Shown here one piece after another: positions 52,385-64,000 of a DNA stretch of 64,000 nt; position 1 is the first letter of the stretch, and every line of letters begins with the position of its first letter. The stretch spans positions 11,945,637-12,009,636 of the forward strand of contig OZ026851.1 in the NCBI GenBank assembly GCA_964023205.1. The letters run 5' to 3'. The notes under the pieces were generated by a model that was given only the letters and a program-made list of their open reading frames with translations, was not told the origin of the DNA and ran no database searches. The DNA is from Lutraria lutraria (lineage: Eukaryota > Mollusca > Bivalvia > Venerida > Mactridae). Both the position numbers and the translations under genes were made by a program.

Positions 52385-52573
52385 CAGGGTTCTCAATAAG
52401 TTTGTGGCCAACAGGCCCAATTTTAAGCTAGGCTAACAGGCCTGTTTAGTAAGAGGGCACTGGGTCTGGGCATTTTCTAGCAATATTTTATAAACTTTTG
52501 AGATTCCTAACAGGCCCGAACACCTTTCCAAGCGGCTAAATTGGCCTGCAGCCTGCTGTTATTGAGAACCCTG
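52385..52573. mobile_element. MITE family C, copy 1 (CAGGGTTCTCAATAA termini)
   Basis: Terminal inverted repeats CAGGGTTCTCAATAA and TTATTGAGAACCCTG bound a 189-bp unit with GGCCAACAGGCCC and TCCTAACAGGCCC inside. A second copy lies at 62768-62942 with the same ends and interior. No coding capacity. Confidence 0.82.
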
Positions 52574-53349
52574 ATTGGTGTATAAAACAGTCCCCTACCC
52601 CAACAGTTGCTGATTGTAAATTTCATCCATAATTATGTCCCCTAAAAATTTAAAGGAACCGTCCTTACCTAAAATGTAATCAGGAAAGAATTTATCTTTG
52701 TTGGGAGTCTACCTTTCTGATGCCTACTGAAGGCTTTGCTTTTCCATAGAATTTCATAGTGGACCCCATTCTGCTTGATAAGGGATCATCCAGAAGATTG
52801 GAAAATAAGGGCTTTGAAAAAGGCAGGGCAGCTGTTTTTAAGGGCAGGGCGTGATGCCCTGCAGAAACGGGCTTGCTGGAGCACTGGGAATTTAAGGGCT
52901 GTGATCGTTTGAAAGTGGCGTTTTTGTCAAAGATTGCGTTGTGTTACAGAGGTCACTGATACTTAATTTGTTAAGAATTACTACCTTCTGTTTAAAGTCA
53001 TATTTTTCTTTCCACAGGAGACCTGAGACCTACCATGTTTTGTATGCACCTGTTACTGGGTGTTATATATGTATCAACTCTGATCCTGGATCAATTTATT
53101 GTACTTAGAAGTTCTGTTGAATAACTGTTGTAATCAGTAATCTTTTATATGAGGCCAAATATGAAAAAAGAATTCTTTCAATGTATTATAGAAGTTGGAT
53201 GCTGTTAAGTTACATATTTTATTTTTAATTTCTAAAACCAATATAGGAGAATTATTTGTACTTAAGTTGACATACCGGCTGTCAAAAGTAAAAATTTATT
53301 GATCGTTAGTTGAAAATTCACTGTCTATCTGTTGCATGTATATAATGTT

Positions 53350-53560
53350 TATATAGAGTACGCCCCTTTTCAACAGTCAGAGTCATATGGGAAGAACCAG
53401 TACTAGACCATCGGACCTCCATAAGTAACTGCCTACTTTCTCACATAAAGAGACATGGTCGGTAGTGGGGTTCGAACCCACGACTCTCTATCAGTGAGAG
53501 GTTACAGTGATTTGAAGACAGCAATTTTGACCACTCAAACACGGAGGCGGGTCTGTTGCC
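53350..53560 (-). repeat. tRNA-derived SINE (minus orientation)
   Basis: On the minus strand the head has an A-box-like TTTGAGTGGTCAAA and a B box GTGGGTTCGAACCCC, about 60 nt apart. It is followed by a body phrase ACTTATGGAGGTCCGATGG and TAGTACTGGTTCTTCCC. The tRNA part cannot fold into a full cloverleaf with a plausible acceptor stem, so this is a SINE rather than a tRNA gene. Confidence 0.7.
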
Positions 53561-54312
53561 TTAAAACAATGATGAATGCATTATGATTCTTTTCAATGTT
53601 CTGATTAAAAAAAAGATCAATTTAAAGGTTTTCTTTTGCTAAACTAAAGTGGAGCTACTTTAAGTTATACCTTATCAAGATAAATGTAAAATGAATGAAA
53701 ACAAGATTATTTACAAGCATAAATCATAGAACAAATTAGACATTCATTACAGTAAACGGTTTCCTGGTAATGTGATAAGAATTGTATCAGAATAAATAAA
53801 TCCTTTTCACACTTAGAATTTAGTCCCCTGAAATCCAAGTCACCTCCGATAAAAAGTTTCTGATAGAAGTCGGAGATCCTGATTGGATTAAATTTAGATT
53901 CCCGCTGACATTGATTAATACGTTCATAGTCTTTTCCTCAGCACTGGGTCATCGATGATTTCTTGTCTTCTTTTGAGAGAGTGGCTCTTTTACATTTGTC
54001 TTCTAATGTTCTCATATTTCGTCTACTGCCTCCCACAATTCAATTGGTTTTATTCTCAGGAATTTGAGGCTGCCAGATTATCTGCAGAAAAATATTGATT
54101 TCTGAGTTATTAAGTTTTTTTTGTGTGAAAAATGTTATTGCTGAATAGACACAATATTTGGAATTAAATTCTGTGTGGAAGATTGTTACATTTTTTATGG
54201 TTTCAGATTCTCATAATAGCATTTTGAGCCTCATAAAGAGACCTGTAGTTTGTTTACTTAACATCGAAATGTGTTTCTTGAGGTCTGGTGGTTCAAGACC
54301 TGTCTAGATCTA

Positions 54313-54410
54313 GAGGTCATGTGTTCAAGATCTGTCTAGAGGTCATGTGATCAAGATCTGTCGAGATGTCATGTGATCAAGATCTGTCGAGAGGTCATGT
54401 GATCAAGACC
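54313..54410. repeat. Short tandem array, unit about 26 bp
   Basis: Four units of AGGTCATGTGATCAAGATCT(GTC) at 54313, 54340, 54366 and 54392, spaced 26-27 bp, with few changes. Confidence 0.75.
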
Positions 54411-55156
54411 CTGGTTAGACACTAAGTCTTGTTTCTCCATAACCATTTGATAGATTGAGAAATAACATTTTAGTATACCCCCTGTACCACAGTTTTCCAA
54501 AATCACATGTATTAGGTGCATGTTTTTGCATCCACAATCGGGACAAAAAATTGGGTGAAGTTTGCTACCCATGGAAACAGAGCAACAGGAAGAGAATACA
54601 ATATTAATGTCCGAGGATGGCGCCAGTAGAAAGAAGTTTTTCAGAGGCATAATAGAGTACCGGAACCTAAAGGGGGAGTCAGCACAGTTTCCTCTCTTAG
54701 TAAATAAGAGTGTTGACAGAAAGACAGGCGTTGTCGTGGAATAGGAGAATCTTGCATTGAGTAACACATTAAATCCAAAATCATCGCCAATGAAGACCCA
54801 GCAATAAAAGACTTCTAAGCCTCCCAAAGTTCGGTTTTATGCCTTCTCAAGGATTTGTTTCTAAGATGTCAAACTCTCATTGCACAGAAACCTAGATGAT
54901 TTTGAGGAAAATTCACGAATTTTCAATGTTTCATTATCAAGATGTGGTGACTACCTCAGTCCTACAGAGGAATCTGCAATCAGACGATGCTTACTTTTGT
55001 TTGACTTACTTTTGAAAAGTACAATAGTAAACACAAAAGGTGACTACTGGAAACCAAAAAAAATGGATTTACAGTCATTCTGTCATGCATTGCAGATGGG
55101 GGCAAGCTGCTACCATATAATTATGTCATTGTCATATGGAAAAACGCTGCCATAAA

Positions 55157-55535
55157 CAGTGAAATGGCCAACAGGGATAATACTTTATTAATAGCATGTT
55201 GTCAAGAAAGGGGCTGGATGAACCATGCTCTTGTTTTGGAATGGGTCAAGAATGTGTATACGAAAAGGCCAGACGACGACAAAAAAGTCTTTACTGGTCT
55301 TTGATGCATCCTGTGAACATCGGAACCTGTTTATGTAGCAATGCAAAACAACAGGTATCATCCCAGGTGGAATGACTTTGGTTTAACAACCCTTAGACAT
55401 TTCATTCTGTAAGTCTGTGAAGGAGGTCCTTACACAGAAATGGACTGAGTGGTACGTGGATGGCAAACATACCTACACCTCCGGAGGCAGAATTGATAAC
55501 CCAAGGTAGATGTGGTGTGCAAATGAATAGTTAAC
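55157..55535 (+). pseudogene. pogo-like (DDE_1) transposase relic
   Basis: A continuous + frame broken by stops reads through ERGWMNHALVLEWVKNVYT, KSLLVFDASCEHRNLF, TTGIIPGGMTLV, QPLDISFCKSVKEVLTQKW and SGGRIDNPR. This is the pattern of pogo/Tigger transposases, including the diagnostic QPLD near the third catalytic position. At least three in-frame stop codons (near 55337, 55385 and 55504) break it, so it cannot make an enzyme. Adjacent sequence (54550-55150 and to about 55800) may belong to the same or a nested element but was not identified. Confidence 0.7.
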
Positions 55536-58039
55536 GTTACCCCTGGGATGAGGAACTCTTGCTGAAGCTCAGGGATCTGATGTTCCATAGGGGAAAGATA
55601 ATGAAGATGAAGACTATATTAGTGTTGCATGGTACACTAATGCCATCTCAAACATCTCAGAGGAAGAATTTGAAAAATTTCCCAGGATTACTAAGCTTTG
55701 ATTATTGCCTGCATCTTATACACAGAAGTAACTTAAACATGAGTGATTATGGTATGATGTTTGTTGATTGTAGAATACAGAAGCGCAGACCTGTTTGTTA
55801 TGGTTGGTAACTTGGGATCACCAGATAGGTCAAATTTGTGTCATTCATATTTGAAATGTTGTTGATAAACTGCTAACAACCCAACCCATGATAATATTCA
55901 GATTAAAATCTAGTTTTATTTTACATGATTTGGCAACCAAAGGGTGTATGCATTGGGGCAAAGGGTATTTCCCATTGTATAATCAAGCAAAGACATGTAA
56001 ATATATGAATTTTATGTGTCTTAATTATTAGCGTCAGTGAGAATTTAAATTATGTTAAAAAAATTACAGAGTCCAACATCATAGATTCCCTTATGAATCA
56101 GCAAAAAATCTTCTTTCCACCCCCTGTGAGTGAGATGAAAGTAGTTCCAAACCATATCTATGGTTTATGGCCCCTTCCTAAATGCTTATCACCATACCTG
56201 CCCCTGCTACCTGTCATGTTGATGTATTTATTTTATAATGCTTGTCTCGTGTAGCCTGTACCAAACTGGGTGTGAAATTCAGTGTAAATATTATTATCTC
56301 AACTGAAACTTTCCCAGAATAATCTTGTAAAAAAATCATGAAATATCACGTATGATCATGGACTATGATAAACATTAAACGAAAATTGACAAAAAACCTG
56401 ATGTGATATTATTGATGATGTTGTAATAATTTTCTTCACATATAAAGCTACTTCAGATAATGATTTGATAGTTTGATTAAATGATTGTGTTGTTGTTAAT
56501 ACAGTGGAACCAAGTTATAGTGAATTTCTAGGTACTTGAATAATTACTTAGTAATATATCCATATTTCACTGTATCTATTAAATTGAAATAAAGTAAGGC
56601 ATGATGCGGAAGGATAATTGTTTCACTATATCGGAGTTCAGCATTCTGTACAACCATGTTTTATTCAGTCTTCGAAAGAGTGGGTTGCCCCCTGCCTGAA
56701 AGGATTTTTTTCCTTCATAAAGTATATAGCCAGGCAACCTGTCACAAAAAATTAATTCAAAGACTACATGTTTATTGTACTTAAAGTTAATGCAATATAT
56801 TTCAAATTATTATTAATTATTTCAGTTAAAAATATATGTACAGCATTATATTACCATTAACCTAATCATTTTGTTTTAGTGTCCACTCTCACCTGTATAG
56901 CTTGCTGTGGGTGGCCCCTTTTTAAGGAATTCTGAAAAATGTCTCCTGGCTTATCTTATAATCTAACAATTATACCTCATGTTCCTCACAACTGACTACT
57001 TCTCTATTTGGTTTGTGAATCAAAGATGGGAGGCAATTAAATTACTTTCTGGAGAGGGGAATGCCCTCTTGGTTTCCATCCAAGACCTATTGACTCCGTC
57101 TGCTAATTGGGCCTTGGTTGAATGAATTGTTCTTGAAATTTCTGTTAAATGTTTTGAGATTTTTTTGATACATGCTTTTTAATTGGTTGGTTCAGAGGTA
57201 TGTCATGAAAGTTAACCAATGGCAAGCCTTCATTCTGAGACTCCATGGTACCCAATGTTATAAAAGCTTACCGTAAGAACAAGTGTTTTATATACATCAA
57301 ACCTGGGGTAATAACACTGTTAATGAATGCCAATGTAGGAACAATGTTACAGTCACTGACAATTACACACACATTTATTAAAATAATAGTCAAAATGACC
57401 TTCAGACAAAATGCCAGGCATGCGTAATGGCATTCTGATTTATTTCTCTCTTTGATAGCCTTCATTAGCCTTCATCCACAGGTTTGACTACATAAGTCCT
57501 TATTCCATTAAATATAATTATCAAAAAAACATATTCCTTACACTTGAGTCTGGATTTCCTAGAAATTGTTTATGCTCTCCTGTATGTTTTTTGAACCTCT
57601 ACCATTGCAAGGGTATGTATTTATAGTATAGGTTTTAGATTAATAACAAGTACATTAGTTCCAGAATATTGTTTGATTATTGTGTCTTTATGGCATTTTT
57701 ATTGCTCTTGTCTAATTGAGCAGAGCTAGACTATGTATTATATACTCATTGAAATGTCTGAATGTGTTTATACTGTACATCTTTGTCTGAATGCCTGTTG
57801 TGTTTACTGGTTTAGTGGCTACCAATGTTTGGTGTTTGGTTCTTGTTTTATTGCCAGCTTCTTCATATTTTCTAATAACCACTTGGTGGGTCGTAGTATG
57901 CTCTCTTTACATTTTAGGGGATTGGGGCCAAGGTGATGGCCCTTAGAAGGGAACATTATCGCAGCTTACATGTTGTATTTGGAGACATGGGATACTTATT
58001 CATTTTGGGGAAAAACCAACCATTTGAGGTGGGAATGGG

Positions 58040-58612
58040 TGAATTTAGACTGGTAACCTTTTTTGGTGTTATCTGAATTCCAGACTGGTAACTTGTTTTG
58101 GTGTCTTCTGAATTTCAGACTGGTAACTTGTTTTGGTGTCTTCTGAATTTCAGACTGGTAACTTGTTTTGGTGTCTTCTGAATTTCAGACTGGTAACTTG
58201 TGTTGGTGTCTTCTGAATTTCAGACTGGTAACTTGTTTTGGTGTCTTCTGAATTTCAGACTGGTAACTTGTTTTGGTGTCTTCTGAATTCCAGACTGGTA
58301 ACTTGTTTTGGTGTCTTCTGAATTCCAGACTGGTAACTTGTTTTGGTGTCATCTGAATTTCAGACTGGTAACTTGTTTTGGTGTCTTCTGAATTTCAGAC
58401 TGGTAACTTGTGTTGGTGTCTTCTGAATTTCAGACTGGTAACTTGTTTTGGTGTCATCTGAATTTCAGACTGGTAACTTGTTTTGGTGTCTTCTGAATTT
58501 CAGACTGGTAACTTGTTTTGGTGTCTTCTGAATTTCAGACTGGTAACTTGTTTTGGTGTCTTCTGAATTTCAGACTGGTAACTTGTTTTGGTGTCTTCTG
58601 AATTCTGGACCA
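58040..58612. repeat. 35-bp minisatellite, about 16 units
   Basis: Units starting GACTGGTAACTTGTTTTGGT are exactly 35 bp apart (for example 58083 and 58118). They vary mainly at TTTCA/TTCCA and TTTTGG/TGTTGG positions. The first and last units are more diverged. It lies about 1 kb before DIP2 exon 2 and has no spacer variation of the CRISPR type. Confidence 0.92.
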
Positions 58613-59591
58613 GTAATCTTAATTTAAACTTGTAACTTGTTGTTGGATCATCATAATTTTAATCTGTTGACAAGGGTTGATCCCTTCTGAATTCTATGGT
58701 ATTAAACTTGCTTTGATGTCTTCAGAATTATAGACAGGTAATTTGTAGGGTAACTGGTGAATGTTTATATTGGTACTGTCATGGCTCCAGAATTGGGACC
58801 ATTATTCTGTGTTAGATTTTGAGATTGGCCAATTCTTTGTTCGAGTTTCTCATAAATTGCCAGCTAGAAGATTGTTTGTTGAATGTATAAGGCTTCTTCT
58901 TAATTGTTGACTTGTTATGACAGAAATTGTTCAATATGAACACTACTTAAGTGTGTGTATCTTGATGATAAGTAGATAATTGTTCTTATAGAATTAATAA
59001 CATGACAAGGTCTGTAGCTTTCTGGAAATCAACTTGTCTAATTCATCAATTTTGTTCTGGCTTATGTTGTCTTGTGATTATAATGATATATAGATGCCTT
59101 TAAGCTAATGTAAGTGTAGTCTGTTTAGAGATAACTTGTAGATGTCATTCAAATAGTTTGTGCCCTTGCTCCTATTGTGATTCAAAACATACCAAATCAA
59201 TGCCAGTTAGAATGAGTCCAGAAAACAAACCTTTTAGGCCAATTTAAAATTAATTAATTTACTTAATTGATATTAAGGGTATTATATGTTTTAATGACAT
59301 GGTTTTATCTATGATGACATATTGGCAGGTATTTCCACGGACAGTTATAGATCATATTATGAAATCCAATTCAGATTGTATTTATTTTCTGTATTTTTGG
59401 TAGAAAAGAATATTTATTAATATTGCATTAGAGATTCACTTATCTTCATTTTTGTGTTTATTAGCAGTCTGCATTTCATAATCACACCTCTTTTGAGTTC
59501 TGTAAGGAATTACTGAATTGATGACAAATGGAATTTGACAATTAAAATGGTATCGGATTCATGTTTTAAACGTTTTCATTGTATATTTCAG

Positions 59592-59669
59592 GGGACATAA
59601 CTCAGAAAGGTTACGACAAGAAAAGACAGAAATTATTAGCACAGTACGCTCAGTCTGCACAGAAACAAG
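59592..59669 (+). CDS. DIP2: DIP2, coding exon 2
   Basis: 78 nt between ATATTTCAG and GTAATT, phase 1 on both sides. It encodes GDITQKGYDKKRQKLLAQYA and a short QSAQKQ stretch, a direct continuation of exon 1 in the DMAP1-binding domain. The GDITQKGY(E/D)KKR block is the most conserved part of that domain in DIP2 proteins, so assignment is firm even from this short exon. Downstream exons lie beyond the window. Confidence 0.92.
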
Positions 59670-62600
59670 GTAATTATTGCTTTATGAAAAATTTCAAATT
59701 CATGTTTTTTTGGTGATAAAAATCTATGTGTAAAATTTTATTTGGGCCAACCAGCCTTTTTAGCTCCATCTGTGCTCTGTTGATTCCATATCATTTTGAA
59801 ATTTCTGGCAGTCAGTGACTGAAGCAACTACTAGACATTCAAGTCAAGTAAAAATGACTTCGGACAGGAACAAAATTATCATTCTACTCATTGAGATATA
59901 AAAGCCTGATATATGTGTACACAACTTTCTTGAGACACTTGTCTGTGCTACTGCAAGTTTCTAAGAACTAAATGGTAATTCTATACCTATTGATCCTGCA
60001 GATTAATTCATTAATGTCCAATGACTCATAAAATGGGCATTCTAATGGTGTTAACATCCATGGAAACAGTCTGATAATTTCCAGCATGTTGTATTTATTA
60101 ATTGTATATACCCTAAGAAATGCCACCCAGTTTACACACTAAACCTTTTTAAGTGAAAAACCTGAAAACTGTGGTGAGTGGTGAAAATACAAATCTTCGA
60201 GTTATTTCCAAAAACCTTCAATTATGCCAGAATTATTAACAAAAATTGGTGAATTGTAAAACCACTATATTTTAAAGGGGCATATTTATTAAGGAATTAT
60301 TTTTTTCTTGACCTCTGCACTGGGTCATGTAAACAATTTATTAGGATGAACTGCAGGTACTCACAGTGATGTGTGGGTAGTCTTGTGTCTGTCTGTCAAC
60401 ATGACTGTTCAGTTAGTATTAGTAGGAACTCTCCTAGTTCTGTATCTGGTTCATATGAGATACTGGAATTTAATTGATATTTCAAAGCACCCCACCCACC
60501 TCCTTTCATAGAAGTTATCATGATTTTACAAGTATTTTATGAGGTACTACAATATGAAGTATGATTACAATATGGCACCCAATCTGTGACTTAGACTAGT
60601 TTCCCTAACATCTGCTACCAGTATAAAGAAATATTTCGGTCTTGCATAAATTTGCCATTTGCGTTATGTATAAAAATTATAAGTAACACAGCATTATTAA
60701 TTTTGTAATTTGTAAGACATGATTAAAAATACACTGTTGATAATCAAAATTTAAAGAATATTTTCATCCCTGACCTGCTGCAACGGGGATTCAAACTCAG
60801 ATTGTCGGCTTACTCAGGACCCAAGGCTGCGGCTAGAATTTCAATTGAAGTCGTTACAAACCTATGTTTCTCAAAAATAGGTGAAATTTTGCAAAAAAAT
60901 CTTTTATGTGAAAATTAATTCTATTAGAAGAAATTTCATCTATAATTATCTTACATGCATAATTCACATAAAAATAAATCTGTTAGAGAATGCGCTGCAG
61001 TTTTATGTACAATTTAAGTGTGTGGCACCAGAAAAGTGCTTGATGCAGGAATGTGGTGCTTGCTGTGTGACAAGACCGTAGACTGCTTTAGAATGTTTAT
61101 CTTCACATCAATTTGTATTTTACATTATCAGTGTCATACTGTTGTAACACAGAGTTGATACAGCTTAAATACATCAGTGAAGCACCAAATCTATTTATAC
61201 ATGGAAAAACTGAATTCTCTGTAACCTAAGTAATATCGCTAGAAAATTCACCAACTTCACTTAAGTGAACACTTTTCCCACTATCATTATTGCCCCTCCC
61301 CCCCCCCCCCTCCCCTACAATGTTTTTTAAAATCATGAAAAATCATCAGGTGATTAATTATGATTAAAATATTTTCATATTATGCCCAATGTACCAAACA
61401 ATGATCCATGTATCCATTGAGAAATATCACAAATAATCTGTGAAATGTGTTTTCCCCAGAGTGCATCTAATAGGAGTATGATATGAGTATCAGTGGTATT
61501 GTTTGTTTATATATACAGTACTGTCTGTTTGTTTATTTGTTTGTTTGTAACAAACATTAAGCTAGCCTATAAAATCAAAATGCTTCTACCTATAGTCATC
61601 GAACTTCATAGTGTTGGTTCCTCATGGCAACATCTACAGGACCTGTGCATTAAAAGGTCAGTAGGCCAAAGGTCAAGTTCACCTGAAGGGGGCATTGTGT
61701 TTCAAAAACACATTTTGTTTAATCCTGATTAATGTCAGTGGCTCTGCACAGGGCGGCAAGTTGAGCGGTTGCAAGTGTTAAGCCTAGGTAAGGACAAGTT
61801 GTGTGATCAGTTGGCCTCTGATGTACTAGAAGACGTAGTGATTGTAGTGATCGGGTGTTGAGGCTGACAAGATGACCTTTTTATCCCCCGCTGAAAGGCA
61901 TAAAATGGTAGGCTTCTGTATGTGCATCCGTCCGTCTGTTCCAGCTTCTTTTTATCTTATAAGGTCACACTTGGTGTGAAGATTTGTTAAATGAAATATA
62001 CTAGGTCAAGTGGTTTATTGCTTATTCTCTGGAAAAAAAACTAGGTCATAAGGTCAAACCACTGGAAAACAATTTTAGCTCTCATAGCAGCCAAATATAT
62101 TTAACATCTATAAATCATACAAGTTTCATTTGCTCATTATAAAACATAAAATTACAGTCTACTGCATGAAATGGCTCAATTTTCATATTCTCATGTATTT
62201 TAACTGAGAGTGTTATAAGGTGACCTTTTGACCTTCAGTCTTATTTGATCATGATTAAGCCTGAAATTTACTGAGTTTAACTCATTGTGGTTGATGACAA
62301 ATTTGAGATGATGTTTGGTCATTCACACCTCTTCAAATATCTATGACTCATGCTTAAACTTAATGAACAAAATTATACCTTTCTACACAAGTGTTCATTG
62401 CCATACAAATAAAGCCACTAGAAATATGTGTTTCTCAGGTCTTTCCGACAGTCTTATTAGCGATTGAATTTGAACATTTTCGGTCAAATTAAGAAAACTT
62501 AATGGTTCAGTTAGTCATTGTATTGTATTGATGTCCACAGTGATTTGTCCAAGGTTATGTTAACTTAAGTTTAAATTTCTAGGTTCAGTGAATTTCTTAT

Positions 62601-62767
62601 GTTAAGTAGGTGTGATCTGTATACAATTATCTGTTTGTACCATAATACTCCTGATACTCTCTGTATTCTAGCTGCCTGCCCATCTGTGATATTATGGACA
62701 AACTAGGAAATGATGTGAAAAATGATATTTCAATAGTGATTACAATGTCAAGGTCAAAGACTGTTTG

Positions 62768-62942
62768 CAGGGTTCTCAATAAGTTTGTGGCTAACAGGCC
62801 CAAAAGCTAGACTAACGGGCCTGCTAGAAGGGGTCTAGGCATTTTCTAGCAATATTTTATGAACTTTTGAGATTCCTAACAGGCCCAAACTCATTTCTAA
62901 GCGGCTAAATTGGCCTGCAGCCTGCTGTTATTGAGAACCCTG
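62768..62942. mobile_element. MITE family C, copy 2
   Basis: Same CAGGGTTCTCAATAA and TTATTGAGAACCCTG ends as the copy at 52385, and a shorter interior (175 bp) with matching GCATTTTCTAGCAATATTTT. Confidence 0.82.
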
Positions 62943-63290
62943 TGTTTGTACTAGTTCAGTTGCTTTGTTGTTTTTGGAAACTGAATGATAGTTCAGCTTT
63001 CCATAGCCGTCATTTGCTCGGCACGCATGAATTTTTATGCAGACCTTAGTACTACATTTATCTACACCCGCTATGCAATTGTTGAACTTGTTCCCATTTC
63101 ATGTCGCAGTGCAAGTCTATGTAAGTTTAGTTTTCATGAGTACTTTCAGTACTTTGATTTACTTATACTATGAGTCAGATTAATTAGCTGTTCATCAAAT
63201 GAAATTTTCTCCACAGTGTTTGAAGGCATTGTATTCTGATCTTGTGGTTTATTGTGTGCTTTAGTGTTAGGCTTTTTCACTGTTGAACAA

Positions 63291-63369
63291 ATCGAGGGTT
63301 CAACGCAACAGTGTCGTAACTCATACTGAAATAAGAATAAGTTATGACAGTGTTGCGCCGAGCCCTGGA
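63291..63369. repeat. Palindromic MITE family B, copy 4
   Basis: ATCGAGGGTTCAACGCAACA and TGTTGCGCCGAGCCCTGGAA bound a slightly diverged 79-bp palindrome, oriented like copy 1. Confidence 0.8.
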
Positions 63370-63734
63370 AATATAATATTTTCAGATGATAGATATTTTA
63401 GATAGGGGTAACAATATTCCGGATATGTCCAGAATTCCGGATATATCTGTCCCGAAAGAGCTTTGATTTTGAGCCAAATAAAGGTTATTTGATAAAAATA
63501 TCTCAAGAAATGGCCAAGTTATAGTCAATTTAATCTGCTCTGAAGCAAAATGAGTTATATATGGAAACAATGTGGTCGAAGGCCTCTTGTTTGGCAAAAA
63601 TGGTCGGCCGCGTAAGATTTTCACTTACTGAAGTACTTAATGATTCTTGTGTTAATCAAATGGGCTCGGACATTTTGAATATGAGGTACTCGCCATTGCA
63701 GACTCTTAACTGAGACATTATGAAGTAGCTCAGA

Positions 63735-63860
63735 CATTATAGGGTAAACATGTGGGCTCAGACATAATATGAGGTAACCATGTGGGCTCAGACATTATAG
63801 GGTAAACATGTGGGCTCAGACATAATATGAGGTAACCATGTGGGCTCAGACATAATGAGC
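63735..63860. repeat. Tandem repeat of alternating 28- and 30-bp units
   Basis: TGTGGGCTCAGACAT(T/A)AT recurs at about 63751, 63781, 63809 and 63839. Units alternate between TATAGGGTAAACA and AATATGAGGTAACCA linkers, giving a 58-bp higher-order period. Confidence 0.8.
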
Positions 63861-64000
63861 TAATACAAAGACATACAGACCTAAATATATTAACATAATT
63901 AATTTCTCATAGCCCGCAACAAAATATCATCTTGAGTGCAATACAACAACAAAAATATTGTAGGAATGTTTTTTATTGCCCTGAGCCAACTATTAACCAA

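Larger units (their letters stand above)
37094..59591 (+). other. DIP2 intron 1 (22.5 kb)
   Basis: This is a GT-AG intron with no supported internal exon. It contains SINE fragments (about 40500-40650, 47390-47470, 53350-53560), three palindromic MITE copies, a GGTTCTCAATAA MITE, a pogo-like relic, a 26-bp array at 54313-54410 and a 35-bp minisatellite. Cytosine homopolymers occur at about 44189-44205. The remainder is AT-rich and unremarkable. Confidence 0.7.
59670..64000 (+). other. DIP2 intron 2 (start), to end of window
   Basis: No exon was recognised. It holds a cytosine homopolymer (about 61296-61312), bivalve-type dispersed repeats (about 61650-61715 and 61870-62000), MITE copies at 62768 and 63291, and a tandem repeat at the end. 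Confidence 0.55.

Noticed and set aside
53455..53550. tRNA gene on the minus strand
   Set aside because: A- and B-box-like motifs are present but no full cloverleaf forms, and SINE body sequence follows.
54369..54827. 152-codon minus-strand open frame
   Set aside because: It overlaps a 26-bp tandem array and transposon-like DNA, lacks splice context and has no recognisable domain.
58040..58612. CRISPR-like array of 35-bp repeats
   Set aside because: Units are directly abutting with no unique spacers, and the host is an animal; it is a minisatellite.

Overview
The window is metazoan nuclear DNA. It has spliced genes with GT-AG introns, long AT-rich non-coding stretches, and dense SINE, MITE and minisatellite content. 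Several dispersed motifs (runs of TCCGTCCG, the 'gtcaaggtcacagggggca' type repeat, GGGACCCATATGGG-type tandem repeats, and SINEs ending in a GGCGTTAAA-like tail) look like those common in bivalve molluscs, so a bivalve host is the best guess. No rRNA, tRNA or CRISPR locus was found.

Layout. 1-7830 is gene-free and repeat-rich. 7831-14488 is a four-exon host gene for a 499-residue ankyrin-repeat protein; every intron is phase 1. 16050-33308 is one complete Maverick/Polinton (adintovirus-like) element of 17,247 bp with 269-bp terminal inverted repeats, apparently identical, and a perfect 6-bp target duplication (GTCTTT). 34985-35530 is a Penelope-like reverse-transcriptase remnant next to a GGGACCCATATGGG minisatellite. 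37009-37093 and 59592-59669 are the first two coding exons of DIP2 (disco-interacting protein 2). They are split by a 22.5-kb intron full of MITEs, SINEs, a pogo-like transposase relic and a 35-bp minisatellite. The window ends inside the next DIP2 intron.

The Polinton is intact. It carries a protein-primed DNA polymerase B, an A32-like packaging ATPase, a retroviral-type integrase with chromodomain, an adenain-like protease, a double-jelly-roll major capsid protein, a penton-like protein, two or three basic core proteins, a small membrane protein and several accessory genes. Replication, packaging, integration and virion genes lie on the + strand between 19184 and 32300. The accessory genes sit at the two ends and point outward, apart from the +-strand gene at 18292.

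The most unusual signal is at the ends of the accessory genes. The outward-facing genes at 16358-17035, 17792-18115 and 32585-33025 each end 12-37 nt before a tandem pair of stem-loops that match the metazoan replication-dependent histone mRNA 3' signal (AAC-GGYCCT-TTTC-AGGRCC-ACC). A purine-rich GAAAGAA-type element follows, where the U7 snRNA site would be. A fourth gene (18292-18519) ends 10 nt before a variant of the same stem-loop. Other transcription units appear to use AATAAA. The 17792 and 18292 genes share a divergent, TATA-less promoter built from a 24-bp repeat carrying CCAAT and TAACGG boxes. Together this suggests that part of the element's gene expression borrows the host's S-phase histone mRNA pathway. 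The 18292 product also begins with an N-myristoylation/palmitoylation signal that resembles the N-terminus of RNF11 and carries two LYPxL ALIX-binding late-domain motifs, which suggests a membrane-associated budding adaptor.
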